Origin: JBAYIE01 sp965279165
Lineage (GTDB): Bacteria > Bacteroidota > Bacteroidia > UKL13-3
Length of the DNA stretch: 64,000 nt
Direction of reading: 5' to 3'
Assembly (NCBI GenBank): GCA_965279165.1
Contig: OZ257140.1
Coordinates: 1,054,001-1,118,000, forward strand
Shown piece by piece: positions 21,250-30,704 of the stretch. The position numbers were made by a program, and so were the translations under genes. The notes beneath the pieces are model-generated. The model was not told the DNA's origin, made no database searches, and saw only the letters and a list, made by a program, of their open reading frames with translations. The stretch's first letter is position 1. Every line of letters starts with the position of its first letter.

Positions 21250-22419
21250 TTAAGGTTTAGCATACGCAGGGTTGACAATAAAAGTTGAATCCGTCATGGT
21301 TTTTAAAAACGCAACCAAATCTGCTTTTTCTTTTGTAGTGAGATTTAAGCCATTTGGATGTTTGGTTATAAATGCATCTGAAGGATAAACCCGAGAAGCT
21401 TTGTTGTCGTAAAATTCTATTACTTCTTCCAGGGTTGCTATGCTGCCATCGTGCATATAGGGAGGCGTTAAGGTTAAGTTTCGAAGTGATGCAGTACGAA
21501 ACTTGCCTATATCATCGGCTTTGCCGGTTATTCGTTGTAATCCGGGATCGTTGCTTTGATGTCCGTTATTGTGAAACTGGAAGTCGGTGAGATACGGGGA
21601 AGAAACCGGGTGGCAATGAAAACAATCTCCTTTATTTTCATCCACAAACACATCATACCCATTCTTTTCTTCCGGTGTAAATACGGTAAAGTCAAAAAAC
21701 TTGGTGCCGGTTGGAGTTACGTTTATCAGAAATTTATCGAATGTAGAACCGGAGGAAATAATAATTCTTTCGAATTGTGCAATTGCCATCATCAATCGTT
21801 GCGTAGTAATTCCCGGCGTTCCAAATGCCTTTCGAAACAATTCGGGATACGTAGCATGTGCTTGTAGTTTAGACAACACATTAGGAAGCGAATCGTGCAT
21901 TTCAATAGGGTTTGTAATCGGACCTATCACCTGGGATTCGAGATTTGTTGCACCTCCATCCCAAAAGAATCTTAAAGAGCGACTTCCCATGGAAGGAGTG
22001 AATCTTTCGGCCCATGCCAGGTTAAAAATTGGCATGGATTGACGGGTACCTGCAATTTGATCGATTCCAGTGCTGAATCTTTTTCCATTGTCGGTAAATC
22101 CAAATTGTTGGTTATGGCAAGAAGCGCAGGATTGCGATAAGTCTGCCGATAATATAGGATCATAGAACAACTTTCTTCCCAACGCTATTCCCTCCACGGT
22201 TAATGGATTGTCGGCAGGTATAGGAGGCATCGACCAACCTAAAGGTAATTCGAATATATAGGGTGTTGGTTTGTAATTTGTATCTGTCGGGTTTCCGGTT
22301 GTGGTATTGGTATTGCCTTGAACCTTCTCCTCTTTCTCACAACTGTTGAACGCAAACATCAAGAAAAATAACCAGGCTACAATTAATGCACTTTTTGTAT
22401 TTACCATGCTAAATTTCAT
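21250..22419 (-). CDS. Di-haem cytochrome c peroxidase-like lipoprotein (MauG/MbnH type)
   Basis: The protein has 389 residues with a lipoprotein signal (lipobox ending at Cys27, FNSC). Two c-type haem sites are visible, C98-A-S-C101-H102 and C266-F-H-C269-H270, giving the two-domain layout of bacterial cytochrome c peroxidases and of MauG. It also has the conserved LRNLTLTPPYMHDGS block near residues 315-330. Its ATG overlaps the stop of the MbnP-like gene by 4 bases (ATGA), so the two are translationally coupled. In methanobactin systems the corresponding pair MbnP and MbnH work together: MbnH oxidises a Trp of MbnP to kynurenine, creating a copper site. A similar pairing is inferred here. 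A plain periplasmic peroxidase is the alternative. Confidence 0.88.
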   Translation of the reverse strand: MKFSMVNTKSALIVAWLFFLMFAFNSCEKEEKVQGNTNTTTGNPTDTNYKPTPYIFELPLGWSMPPIPADNPLTVEGIALGRKLFYDPILSADLSQSCASCHNQQFGFTDNGKRFSTGIDQIAGTRQSMPIFNLAWAERFTPSMGSRSLRFFWDGGATNLESQVIGPITNPIEMHDSLPNVLSKLQAHATYPELFRKAFGTPGITTQRLMMAIAQFERIIISSGSTFDKFLINVTPTGTKFFDFTVFTPEEKNGYDVFVDENKGDCFHCHPVSSPYLTDFQFHNNGHQSNDPGLQRITGKADDIGKFRTASLRNLTLTPPYMHDGSIATLEEVIEFYDNKASRVYPSDAFITKHPNGLNLTTKEKADLVAFLKTMTDSTFIVNPAYAKP

Positions 22420-23192
22420 TCCACATTGCTTAGGTTAAACATTCCTTGACTTATGTTGGACATCAGCAAAGAAATTTCCAGTTTATCCGGAGTATGAATT
22501 TCGGTTAATTGTGTTTTCAGGTTATAGGTATTGGGGTTTTCAAAAAACTCATTCACATCCGTCTTAACCGTAATTTTTACCTGATTTTTGCTGAGTTTAT
22601 AGTCGTTTAAATTAAAACTTATTTTTATTAAATTCTGGTCTCCACCAAGGTCGTAGGAAAATCCCTTGTTTAAACTACTATAATACCCTTTCATCCTATA
22701 AAAGATATATCCAGTGTTCCAACCCCACGACATACCGGTTGCAGGATCCAATGCAGGCTCCGAATGATTAAGTGTATGGTTATTCAATGAATCGACTCCC
22801 AACAAAAAGGAAATGGATGTGTAATTGCCCGCAGGTATATTGTTTAATTCTACAGGCTGGCTGTTGCTTGCATCTAGTAAATGAAAATTATTGGTATTCC
22901 ATGTTGAGCCATCCGATTTGGTTAAAGTAACATTACTAACAAAATAGATTAAATCGGTAATTCGGATGGTGTCGTTTGCTAAGGTTACGTATTTTACCGG
23001 CGAAAACGAAAATGCCTCCGACTTAAAATAATGGTTGAATTGCATAGACAATGATCCCGCCGAGGAGAAAGTTATTCCGGATTTTGTTTCAACCACCGGA
23101 ACTTCATCCTTTTCGTCTTCACAAGCAGAAAAGATTAAAGTGCTTATACATAACCAAACTATTATGGATACTTTAAAATTATTTGTGTTCAT
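22416..23192 (-). CDS. MbnP-like copper-binding lipoprotein
   Basis: The protein has 258 residues. The N-terminus ends in a lipobox with Cys24 (LIFSAC). Family-type features are QFNHYF (His54), the ITDLIYFVSNVTL block near residues 78-90, LLGVDSLNNH near 130-139, and SWGW (Trp156, Trp158) with GYIFYRMKG near 161-169. MbnP-like proteins are periplasmic copper-binding proteins in which a Trp can be oxidised to kynurenine by a MauG-related partner, and such a partner follows immediately. A perfect -7-like box lies on the minus strand at 23201-23208 (TATCTTTG), 8 bases before the ATG. No methanobactin precursor or biosynthesis gene is nearby. The family call rests on motif memory and gene pairing. 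Confidence 0.75.
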   Translation of the reverse strand: MNTNNFKVSIIVWLCISTLIFSACEDEKDEVPVVETKSGITFSSAGSLSMQFNHYFKSEAFSFSPVKYVTLANDTIRITDLIYFVSNVTLTKSDGSTWNTNNFHLLDASNSQPVELNNIPAGNYTSISFLLGVDSLNNHTLNHSEPALDPATGMSWGWNTGYIFYRMKGYYSSLNKGFSYDLGGDQNLIKISFNLNDYKLSKNQVKITVKTDVNEFFENPNTYNLKTQLTEIHTPDKLEISLLMSNISQGMFNLSNVE

Positions 23193-23245
23193 TTGAAAAC
23201 CAAAGATAAAGGTAAATTTTATTAAAAAATTCTAAATTTAGATAC

Positions 23246-23737
23246 ATGCCAAGTTTTGATATCGTTAACAAAATAGATTTACAAAAAATAGACAATGCGA
23301 TTAACATTGCTTCCAAAGAATTAATCAACCGGTATGATTTGAAAGGAGAAGATTGCACCATTGAATTGGATAAAAAAGCAAAACTGGTTAAACTGGAAGC
23401 AAAGCAAGAAATGGCTATTCAATCCATGGTGGATATTATCCTATCCAAATTCAGCAAACAACAACTGGATGTTCGGTCACTGGATTTAAGTAAGGAGCCG
23501 CGCCCGAGTGGAAAAATGATATTATTAGATTTACCAATTAAAGAAGGAATTGACAAAGAGACTGCAAAAAAATTGGTTCAATTTATTAAAGACAGTAAAA
23601 TAAAAGTACAAGCAGCCATACATGATGATCAAGTTAGGGTTACCGGAAAAAAAATTGATGATTTACAGGAAGTAATTTCACTGGTAAGAAACCACGATTT
23701 TGAAGTGGCTTTACAAATTGAAAATTTACGCAGTTAA
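23246..23737 (+). CDS. yajQ: YajQ family nucleotide-binding protein
   Basis: The protein has 163 residues and is typical of the family from its first residues (MPSFDIVNKIDLQKIDNA) to the C-terminal EVALQIENLR. It has two ferredoxin-like halves; the VTGKKIDDLQEVISL segment near 133-147 is characteristic. Some members bind cyclic di-GMP or act as regulators; the role in Bacteroidota is unsettled. It is divergent from the MbnP-like gene and converges on the serine hydrolase with 7 bp between stops. Confidence 0.93.
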   Translation: MPSFDIVNKIDLQKIDNAINIASKELINRYDLKGEDCTIELDKKAKLVKLEAKQEMAIQSMVDIILSKFSKQQLDVRSLDLSKEPRPSGKMILLDLPIKEGIDKETAKKLVQFIKDSKIKVQAAIHDDQVRVTGKKIDDLQEVISLVRNHDFEVALQIENLRS

Positions 23738-23744
23738 CTTGTTA

Positions 23745-24803
23745 TTAAAGTTCTTTTAATAACGAATTATTCTTTTTCGGTTCGTTGGATTCCATTTGAT
23801 GTTTCACTTCCTCGAAAGTAATTCCCGACAACTTTTGCAATATTTTTTCTTTTGCTTCTTTAGAATTATCCCCCTTTATCATGATTCCAAGTAAATAGGG
23901 TTTACCGGGGTAGTAAACAATTCCAAACTCGTGCAGTTGTATCGTCTTTCTCTTACCAGTTCCATCCTCAATATCCCGGTCGCCATATTTATGTGCCAGT
24001 TTAATATCTTTTGGAATCGCAGCTAAAATCCCACTTTCAAATCTTGATGTCATCAAAATTTCTAAAGCTCGTTGCGACATTGCTTCGTTAAGGTAAGATG
24101 CATTGTATAAAATCCTAAAAATTCCTGCATAATTTTTTACCGAAACAAAATCCGTAAAAGGAGTAAAATAATCTTCTATATGCAAATTTAAATCATCTTC
24201 GACTATGGTGATTTTTTTAGGACCGATAAAATCTAATAACATAGACGTTGCAGCATTATCAGAATAACCAATACTCTGCGCCAATAATTCATCAATGGTG
24301 TAAGATTGTCCATCCACTTTCTTAATTCCTGCCTCTTCGTTGTAATAGATAAATTTTTTCTGGTCGAACTTAATTCTGGAAGATAATAATTCGGGATGTT
24401 TCTGTGCTTCTTTGAGGATGGCAATTAAACATGGTACCTTCATTAAACTTGCCGGACTATACACTTCCTTCTCTCCGAAACCCAGCCACATACCATTGTT
24501 GAGATCCCTGAAATAATAAGATATTTTTAAACCGGGATTCTCTTTAAAAACAAGATAAATATAATCTTCAATTTTTCTTTTGAATGATTTTAACTCATCC
24601 ATACGCATTCCTTTATTACGCATGCATTCTGTTAAAGGATTTAGATGAGGAAAATCGAAATTAAGATTTGTTGCAGTATCTGAGTTGCTTGGCTTGCGCG
24701 TCAGATTTTTCGATTGCATGAATTGTGGTGCATAGTATCCTGACGCGAATGCTATAAGCACAATACCTGCCGCAATAAGCAACAGTTTTGGTTTGAATTG
24801 CAT
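23745..24803 (-). CDS. Membrane-anchored class A beta-lactamase-like serine hydrolase, copy 1
   Basis: The start is set at the ATG at 24803 (MQFKPKLLL), not at the upstream TTG. The DNA just before this ATG (ATACCAAACCAAAC) is duplicated before the paralog's ATG. The 352-residue protein has one N-terminal membrane segment and then a beta-lactamase/transpeptidase fold: Ser119-x-x-Lys122 (SLMK), Ser181-Asp-Asn183 (YSDNAAT) and Lys272-Tyr-Gly in place of the usual KTG. It also has the family phrase SYYFRDLNNGMW. It is likely a periplasmic serine hydrolase acting on peptidoglycan-type or beta-lactam substrates; true beta-lactamase activity cannot be read from sequence. It is a tandem paralog of the next gene. 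Confidence 0.82.
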   Translation of the reverse strand: MQFKPKLLLIAAGIVLIAFASGYYAPQFMQSKNLTRKPSNSDTATNLNFDFPHLNPLTECMRNKGMRMDELKSFKRKIEDYIYLVFKENPGLKISYYFRDLNNGMWLGFGEKEVYSPASLMKVPCLIAILKEAQKHPELLSSRIKFDQKKFIYYNEEAGIKKVDGQSYTIDELLAQSIGYSDNAATSMLLDFIGPKKITIVEDDLNLHIEDYFTPFTDFVSVKNYAGIFRILYNASYLNEAMSQRALEILMTSRFESGILAAIPKDIKLAHKYGDRDIEDGTGKRKTIQLHEFGIVYYPGKPYLLGIMIKGDNSKEAKEKILQKLSGITFEEVKHQMESNEPKKNNSLLKEL

Positions 24804-24861
24804 GACATGGTTTGGTTTGGTATATGCAATGTACAACTTAAAAGTTGAAAAGACAAACGCT

Positions 24862-24905
24862 GAGGGGTGAGGGGTTAGGGATTAGGGGACAGGGGTTAGG
24901 GGACC
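24862..24905. repeat. G-rich telomere-like repeat
   Basis: The stretch consists of runs of GGGG and GGG separated by TTA, ATTA, TGA or ACA, for example GGGGTTAGGGATTAGGGG. It sits between the two serine hydrolase paralogs and has at least four G-runs of three or more, enough for an intramolecular G-quadruplex on the plus strand. The same motif occurs at 43797-43854. Confidence 0.8.
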
Positions 24906-24949
24906 TAGTTGATAGGAGTAAAATGGAAAAATTACAAACCGGGAAGAAC

Positions 24950-26008
24950 TTACATATTCTGTAAATATTTTCGGTTTCGTTCCGGTTTAATTTTGCCTAT
25001 CTGACTATTTACTTCTTCGTATGTAATGCGGGCCAGATCTGTAATAATTTTTTCTTTTTCTTCTTTGCTGTTTTCTCCTTTGGTCATGATGCCAATCACG
25101 AATGGTTTTTCTGGGTGGTATACAATGCCAAAATGATGTAACTGTTGTGTTATGCGTTTCCCATTTTCAAATCGAATATCGCGCTCACCGTATTTATGTG
25201 CGATTCCGATTTCTGAAGAAATAGCAGCCCTTATTCCTCCTTGGTATTTCGAATTTAGCAACAATTCGATTGCTTTTTCCGACATGGTTTCATTGAGGTA
25301 AGCGCCATTATAGAGAATACGAAATACACCTGCATAATTTTTAACCGATACAAAATTTGTCTGGTCGTTAAAATTTACCCCAACATGTAAATTCATATCG
25401 TCTTCCACTTTAATCACTTTATCCATACCGATTGCATTCATCAGCATAAGGGTGGCAGCATTGTCAGAATAACCTACCGAATGTACCAGTAATTCTTCGA
25501 TGGAATAAAATTGACCGTCTGTTTTCTTAAAACCCGCTTCTTCATCAAAATTTACGAAATCAGCATCTTTATATTCAATCTTATTTTGCAACAGTGCCGG
25601 GTTAGTTTGGGCTTCTTTTAAAACAGCAACCAAAGTTGGAACTTTCATCAAACTCGCCGGACTGAACAATTCTTTTTCATTCAAACCGATCCACATACCA
25701 TTGTTTAAATCCCTGAAATAATAGGACACCTTAGCTCCTTTATGGGTTTTACAATATTCGAAAATGTACTTTTCTATTTTGGGTTTAAAGGTTTTCAATT
25801 CCTCCATACGTAACCCTTTAGAGCGTATACATTCAGTGAGGGGATTGAGATAGGGATATAAGTTAATGCCGTTGGTTCGGATAACCGCTTTTGCCTGTTC
25901 AACCGGAATGAATCTCTTTTCGTTCTTTCTGGCAATCCAATAACCTGAAGAAAACGCCAGTATGGCGATTCCTATCAGGATTGCCACAAGAGTGGAACGA
26001 AATTTCAT
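24950..26008 (-). CDS. Membrane-anchored class A beta-lactamase-like serine hydrolase, copy 2
   Basis: The protein has 352 residues, the same length as copy 1 from its ATG. It has an N-terminal membrane segment (residues about 7-25), the nucleophile motif Ser119-x-x-Lys122 (SPASLMK), YSDNAAT near 180-186 and HKYGERD near 271-277 in place of KTG. Much of the chain aligns with copy 1 without gaps, including FVSVKNYAGVFRILYN. Tandem duplication including the upstream sequence is the simplest explanation. The substrate is unknown. The gap upstream (26009-26294) separates it from divergent secA. Confidence 0.85.
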   Translation of the reverse strand: MKFRSTLVAILIGIAILAFSSGYWIARKNEKRFIPVEQAKAVIRTNGINLYPYLNPLTECIRSKGLRMEELKTFKPKIEKYIFEYCKTHKGAKVSYYFRDLNNGMWIGLNEKELFSPASLMKVPTLVAVLKEAQTNPALLQNKIEYKDADFVNFDEEAGFKKTDGQFYSIEELLVHSVGYSDNAATLMLMNAIGMDKVIKVEDDMNLHVGVNFNDQTNFVSVKNYAGVFRILYNGAYLNETMSEKAIELLLNSKYQGGIRAAISSEIGIAHKYGERDIRFENGKRITQQLHHFGIVYHPEKPFVIGIMTKGENSKEEKEKIITDLARITYEEVNSQIGKIKPERNRKYLQNM

Positions 26009-26294
26009 ATAAAGTTTGGTTTGGTATGGGCAATTTAAACTGTTGATTCAAATATAGAATCTTAATTAATTCTTAAAAAGATTTTTTTGAGAATTAATCG
26101 ACATGAATTCTTTTGCATTTCATTGCATATCAATATTATCTGATTTTATCCACAGTTTCACCAATCTTCCTTGAAGAAACTTTACTACCTAAAGTATCCT
26201 GTCAAATTGACCCATTAATTGTTTTGGCTTTATATATGTAAATCCAAAAGATGTATCTTTACCGCCCTTAATACATAAACCCAATCAGACAAAC

Positions 26295-29200
26295 ATGTTA
26301 GGTACTATTTTCAGTTCTCTCACTAAGATATTCGGAAGCAAATCGGAACGTGATTTAAAATCGATTCTGCCATTGGTCGAAAAAATCAACATCGCATTTG
26401 CACAACTCTCTGCCCTTTCAAACGACGAGCTGCGTAAGAAGACAAGCACATTCAAAACACAAATTCAAACTTATTTAAAAGATATTGATGAGGAAATACA
26501 TGCCATAAAAAGCAAAACCGACTCGGAAACCATTACATTGGAAGAAAAAGAGAAACTGTTTACCGAATCGGATACACTTAAAAAGCAACGGGATATTTTA
26601 CTGGAAGAGGTTTTAATGGAAATATTACCGGAAGCATTTGCCGTTGTAAAAGAAACTGCCAGGCGATTCACCGAAATCAAGGAATTAACAGTAAATGCAA
26701 CCGATTTCGACAAAGAATTATCGGCATCGGTAAAACCAAAGAAACCGGTTAGAATAGAAGGTGACAAAGCAATTTGGAGCAATTCGTGGGAAGCGGCCGG
26801 TAGCATGGTAACCTGGAATATGATTCATTATGATGTGCAGTTAATCGGTGGAATTGTATTGCATCAAGGTAAAATATCCGAAATGGCAACCGGTGAAGGA
26901 AAAACATTGGTTTCAACCCTACCAGCTTATCTTAATGCCCTTGCGGGACAAGGAGTACATATTGTAACGGTAAATGATTACCTAGCCCGACGCGATTGTG
27001 AATGGAATGCGCCATTATTTGAATTTCATGGTTTGCGTGTAGATTGTATCGATTACCACCAATCCAATTCTCCCGAACGTAGGAATGCCTATATGGCAGA
27101 TTTAACGTATGGTACAAACAATGAATTTGGATTTGATTATTTGCGCGATAACATGAGCAGGGATATCTCCGAATTGGTGCAACGCAAACATCATTTTGCC
27201 ATGGTGGATGAAGTGGATTCGGTATTAATTGATGATGCCCGTACTCCTTTAATCATTTCCGGTCCGGTACCCAAAGGAGACGACCAACAATTTTACCAGT
27301 TAAAACCCCGGATTGAAAAACTGGTAAATGCACAGAAAACGTTTATTAATACGGCGTTGGCAGATGCAAAAAAACTAATTGCTGCCAATAACGAAAAAGA
27401 TGGTGGTTTTAAATTATTACAGGCACACCGCGGATTGCCGAAAAACAATGCCATCATTAAATTTCTTGGCGAACAAGGTATGCGCCAGATATTAAACAAA
27501 ACAGAAAACTTTTACATGCAGGACCAATCAAAGGAAATGCATAAAGTTGATGCCGATTTATTTTTTACCATCGACGAAAAAAACAACAGCATCGAACTAT
27601 CGGAAAAAGGGGTTGAATTGATTACGGCGTCCGGTGAAGACGCGCATTTTTTTATCATACCGGATGTTGGAAGTGAAATTGCAGAAATAGAAAAATCAAC
27701 ATTATCGGAAGAGGAAAAAATCAAAAAGAAAGACCATTTAATGTTGGAATTCTCTTTGAAATCGGAAAGAATACATGCAGTAAATCAATTGCTCAAAGCA
27801 TATTGTATGTTTGATAAAGATGTTGAATATATAATCGCAGATGGGAAAGTAAAAATTGTTGATGAACAAACCGGACGTGTTTTGGATGGACGACGGTATT
27901 CGGATGGATTGCACCAGGCGATAGAGGCGAAAGAAAACGTAAAAGTAGAAGCTGCAACACAAACTTATGCAACGGTTACCTTACAAAACTTTTTCAGGAT
28001 GTACCATAAACTTGCCGGTATGACAGGTACTGCAGAAACAGAAGCAGGCGAATTTTGGCAAATTTACAAATTGGATGTTATCGTAATTCCAACCAATCGT
28101 TCGATAACCAGAAAAGACGAGAACGATGTAATTTATAAAACAAAGCGCGAGAAATACAATGCCGTTATTGATGAAATTGTAAAACTAACAGAATCAGGAA
28201 GACCTGTTTTGGTTGGTACAACATCGGTGGAAGTTTCTGAATTATTGAGTAGAATGTTAACCATTCGTAAAATCCGTCACAATGTATTAAACGCAAAACA
28301 ACACCAACGTGAGGCAGATATTGTGGCAGAAGCCGGTCAAAAAAGTACAGTTACCATTGCAACCAATATGGCTGGTCGTGGAACGGATATAAAACTCGGA
28401 GAAGGAGTAAAGGAAGCTGGAGGTTTGGCCATTATCGGTACTGAACGACATGAATCGAGAAGGGTTGACAGACAATTAAGAGGTCGTGCCGGACGACAAG
28501 GAGATCCCGGTTCATCGCGATTCTATGTTTCATTGGAAGATGATTTGATGCGTTTATTTGGTTCGGAAAGAATTGCTTCCATCATGGATAGGTTGGGAAT
28601 GAAAGAAGGCGAAAATATTGAGCATTCCTTAATCACCAGAAATATTGAACGTGCACAACGGAAAGTTGAGCAGAATAATTTTGGTATCCGTAAAAGATTA
28701 TTGGAATATGATGATGTAATGAATTCGCAACGTGAAGTAATTTATTCGAAACGACGCAATGCACTGTATGGCGATAAACTCGAGATGGATATTCAAAACA
28801 TGTTGTATGATTTATGCCATGAATTAACAGAAACATACCAGGATCAAAAAAACTATGCTGAATTTAAATTCGAGTGCATCCGATTATTTGCATTTGAATC
28901 GAAGATGGATGAAAAAGATTTCTTCCAGAAAAAACCGGAAGAAGCAGCTAACTTTTTGTTCGACGAACTCATTATGCATTACAAGCATAAATTAGAAACA
29001 CTTGCTATTGATTCCTATCCTATCATCAAAGATTTATATGAAAACAAAGGGCAACAAATAGAAACGATTGGGGTTCCATTTTCGGATGGAATAAGGGGTA
29101 TGCAAATTCCGGTTAATTTAAAGAAGGCATACGAAACCCATGGAAAAGAATTATACAAAACTTTTGAAAAGTTTGCTGCACTTTGGATCATAGATGATGA

Positions 29201-29615
29201 ATGGAAAGAACATTTGCGTGAGATGGATGAATTAAAACAATCGTCGCAAAATGCCGTTTTCGAACAGAAGGATCCTTTGTTGATTTATAAACTGGAGTCG
29301 TTCAATTTGTTTAAAAGCATGTTAAGCCGAATCAATAAAGATGCACTTAGTATGTTGTTTAAAGGATTTATTCCGGCCGAAAATGCTGCAGCAGTTAAAG
29401 AAGCGCCTGTTCGTCAACCACGTCAGGAAAAATTAAAAACCAGCAGAACAGATGATATCGCGGAAGCACAGATGGCAGCCGCAAGGGCAGCAAATACGCA
29501 AGAAATTCAAAAACCGCAACAAATAAAAGGAGTGATTAAGATTGGTCGAAATGATGTTTGTCCTTGCGGAAGCGGCAAAAAATATAAAAATTGCCATGGC
29601 AAAGATGCGGAGTAA
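26295..29615 (+). CDS. secA: Preprotein translocase ATPase SecA
   Basis: SecA powers export of unfolded preproteins through SecYEG at the inner membrane. The 1,106-residue protein has Walker A as MATGEGKT (near residue 196) and DEVDSVLIDDARTPLIISGP near 303. It also has TNMAGRGTDIKLGEGV and GRAGRQGDPGSSRFY in the second motor domain, and a C-terminal zinc site CPCGSGKKYKNCHG. It is longer than the roughly 900-residue E. coli protein. The extra length is partly a charged insert between about residues 335 and 505, as is usual in Bacteroidota. The gene starts a plus-strand series with deoC, the SPOR protein, the FAH-family gene and mscS. Confidence 0.97.
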   Translation: MLGTIFSSLTKIFGSKSERDLKSILPLVEKINIAFAQLSALSNDELRKKTSTFKTQIQTYLKDIDEEIHAIKSKTDSETITLEEKEKLFTESDTLKKQRDILLEEVLMEILPEAFAVVKETARRFTEIKELTVNATDFDKELSASVKPKKPVRIEGDKAIWSNSWEAAGSMVTWNMIHYDVQLIGGIVLHQGKISEMATGEGKTLVSTLPAYLNALAGQGVHIVTVNDYLARRDCEWNAPLFEFHGLRVDCIDYHQSNSPERRNAYMADLTYGTNNEFGFDYLRDNMSRDISELVQRKHHFAMVDEVDSVLIDDARTPLIISGPVPKGDDQQFYQLKPRIEKLVNAQKTFINTALADAKKLIAANNEKDGGFKLLQAHRGLPKNNAIIKFLGEQGMRQILNKTENFYMQDQSKEMHKVDADLFFTIDEKNNSIELSEKGVELITASGEDAHFFIIPDVGSEIAEIEKSTLSEEEKIKKKDHLMLEFSLKSERIHAVNQLLKAYCMFDKDVEYIIADGKVKIVDEQTGRVLDGRRYSDGLHQAIEAKENVKVEAATQTYATVTLQNFFRMYHKLAGMTGTAETEAGEFWQIYKLDVIVIPTNRSITRKDENDVIYKTKREKYNAVIDEIVKLTESGRPVLVGTTSVEVSELLSRMLTIRKIRHNVLNAKQHQREADIVAEAGQKSTVTIATNMAGRGTDIKLGEGVKEAGGLAIIGTERHESRRVDRQLRGRAGRQGDPGSSRFYVSLEDDLMRLFGSERIASIMDRLGMKEGENIEHSLITRNIERAQRKVEQNNFGIRKRLLEYDDVMNSQREVIYSKRRNALYGDKLEMDIQNMLYDLCHELTETYQDQKNYAEFKFECIRLFAFESKMDEKDFFQKKPEEAANFLFDELIMHYKHKLETLAIDSYPIIKDLYENKGQQIETIGVPFSDGIRGMQIPVNLKKAYETHGKELYKTFEKFAALWIIDDEWKEHLREMDELKQSSQNAVFEQKDPLLIYKLESFNLFKSMLSRINKDALSMLFKGFIPAENAAAVKEAPVRQPRQEKLKTSRTDDIAEAQMAAARAANTQEIQKPQQIKGVIKIGRNDVCPCGSGKKYKNCHGKDAE

Positions 29616-29630
29616 CAAATAAAAAGGAAG

Positions 29631-30305
29631 ATGATGGAAACAATGGAAAGTATCTCGCTTGCAGGATTTATTGAAAGTACCAATTTAAAACCTGATGCCA
29701 CCCAACAAGACATTATAAATTTGTGTACGGAGGCAATGGAAAACGAATTTTATGGTGTTTGTGTATCTCCTTACTTTGTGCAACTTGCAAAAAAAACCAT
29801 CAAAAAAAGTCCGGTTAAAATCATCACCGTTGTTGGTTTTCCTTTTGGATACTCCACCACTTCGGCCAAAGTAGAAGAAACCAAAAAAGCCATCATTTCG
29901 GGTGCCGACGAAATGGATATGGTAATCAATATCGCGGCATTAAAATCAGGCGATCATGCTACTGTTTTAAATGATATACAAGCGGTGGTTACTGCATGTC
30001 ATTTACAAAATAAAATATGTAAAGTAATCATCGAATGCAGTTTGTTAACTGAAACAGAAATGCAGCATGTATGCCGCATGTGTGTCGATTCTGATTGCGA
30101 CTTTGTAAAAACATCAACCGGTTATGCATTACATGGTGCTACGGTAGAAAATGTAACCTGGCTGCGAAAATATTTACCTGCAAAAATTAAAATCAAAGCT
30201 GCCGGTGGTATCAAAACCAATCCATTTGCACACGAATTAATTCAAGCAGGTGCTACCCGAATTGGTACCTCATCAGGAAAATTAATTTTGGATTCGCAAA
30301 ATTAA
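29631..30305 (+). CDS. deoC: Deoxyribose-phosphate aldolase
   Basis: DeoC cleaves 2-deoxyribose-5-phosphate to glyceraldehyde-3-phosphate and acetaldehyde in deoxynucleoside breakdown. The 224-residue protein has the Schiff-base lysine in VKTSTGYA, the second conserved lysine in AAGGIKT, and GADEMDMVIN as in the family. There are three closely spaced ATGs (29631, 29634, 29643); an AAGGAAG purine stretch lies directly before the first two. It is 15 bp after secA and 4 bp before the SPOR gene, so probably one transcription unit. Confidence 0.95.
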   Translation: MMETMESISLAGFIESTNLKPDATQQDIINLCTEAMENEFYGVCVSPYFVQLAKKTIKKSPVKIITVVGFPFGYSTTSAKVEETKKAIISGADEMDMVINIAALKSGDHATVLNDIQAVVTACHLQNKICKVIIECSLLTETEMQHVCRMCVDSDCDFVKTSTGYALHGATVENVTWLRKYLPAKIKIKAAGGIKTNPFAHELIQAGATRIGTSSGKLILDSQN

Positions 30306-30309
30306 AAAC

Positions 30310-30693
30310 ATGAAAGTTATCTGTATAATAATTTTTGTTTTTATTTCCGGTTTTGTGCAAGCACAACAAAATATAATTATTAAATCAGATCCTGTGCTGG
30401 ATTCGATTATTGCTGCAGAAACTGCAAACAATAAAGAATCGAATAGTATAGAAGGGTATCGGATACAAATATACTTTGGTTCGGAACGAAAAAGCGCACA
30501 AGAAGCCCGCACCCGATTTATCCAATTATTTCCTGAGTCGGAGGCCTACCTGATTTATCAGCAACCTTATTTTAAAGTTAGGGTCGGTGATTTCAGAAAC
30601 AGATTTGAAGCATATAGCATGTATAAAAAATTAATCCTCACGTTCGATAAAGTATTTATCGTACCGGAGAAAATCAACTTTCCAAAAATATAA
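30310..30693 (+). CDS. Secreted SPOR-domain protein
   Basis: The protein has 127 residues with a signal peptide (cleavage near QAQQ, residue 20). The SPOR domain spans about 47-122: EGYRIQIYFGSERKSAQEA, YFKVRVGDFRNRFEA and the final KVFIVPEKI strand. SPOR domains bind peptidoglycan strands stripped of stem peptides, often at division sites, so a periplasmic cell-wall role is likely. It lies between deoC and the FAH-family gene. Confidence 0.88.
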   Translation: MKVICIIIFVFISGFVQAQQNIIIKSDPVLDSIIAAETANNKESNSIEGYRIQIYFGSERKSAQEARTRFIQLFPESEAYLIYQQPYFKVRVGDFRNRFEAYSMYKKLILTFDKVFIVPEKINFPKI

Positions 30694-30704
30694 CGAACCG
30701 ATAT

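Noticed and set aside
26222..26261. secA promoter (TTTG and TATCTTTA)
   Set aside because: The spacer is about 27 bases and the -7 box lacks the final G, so the match is too weak to list.
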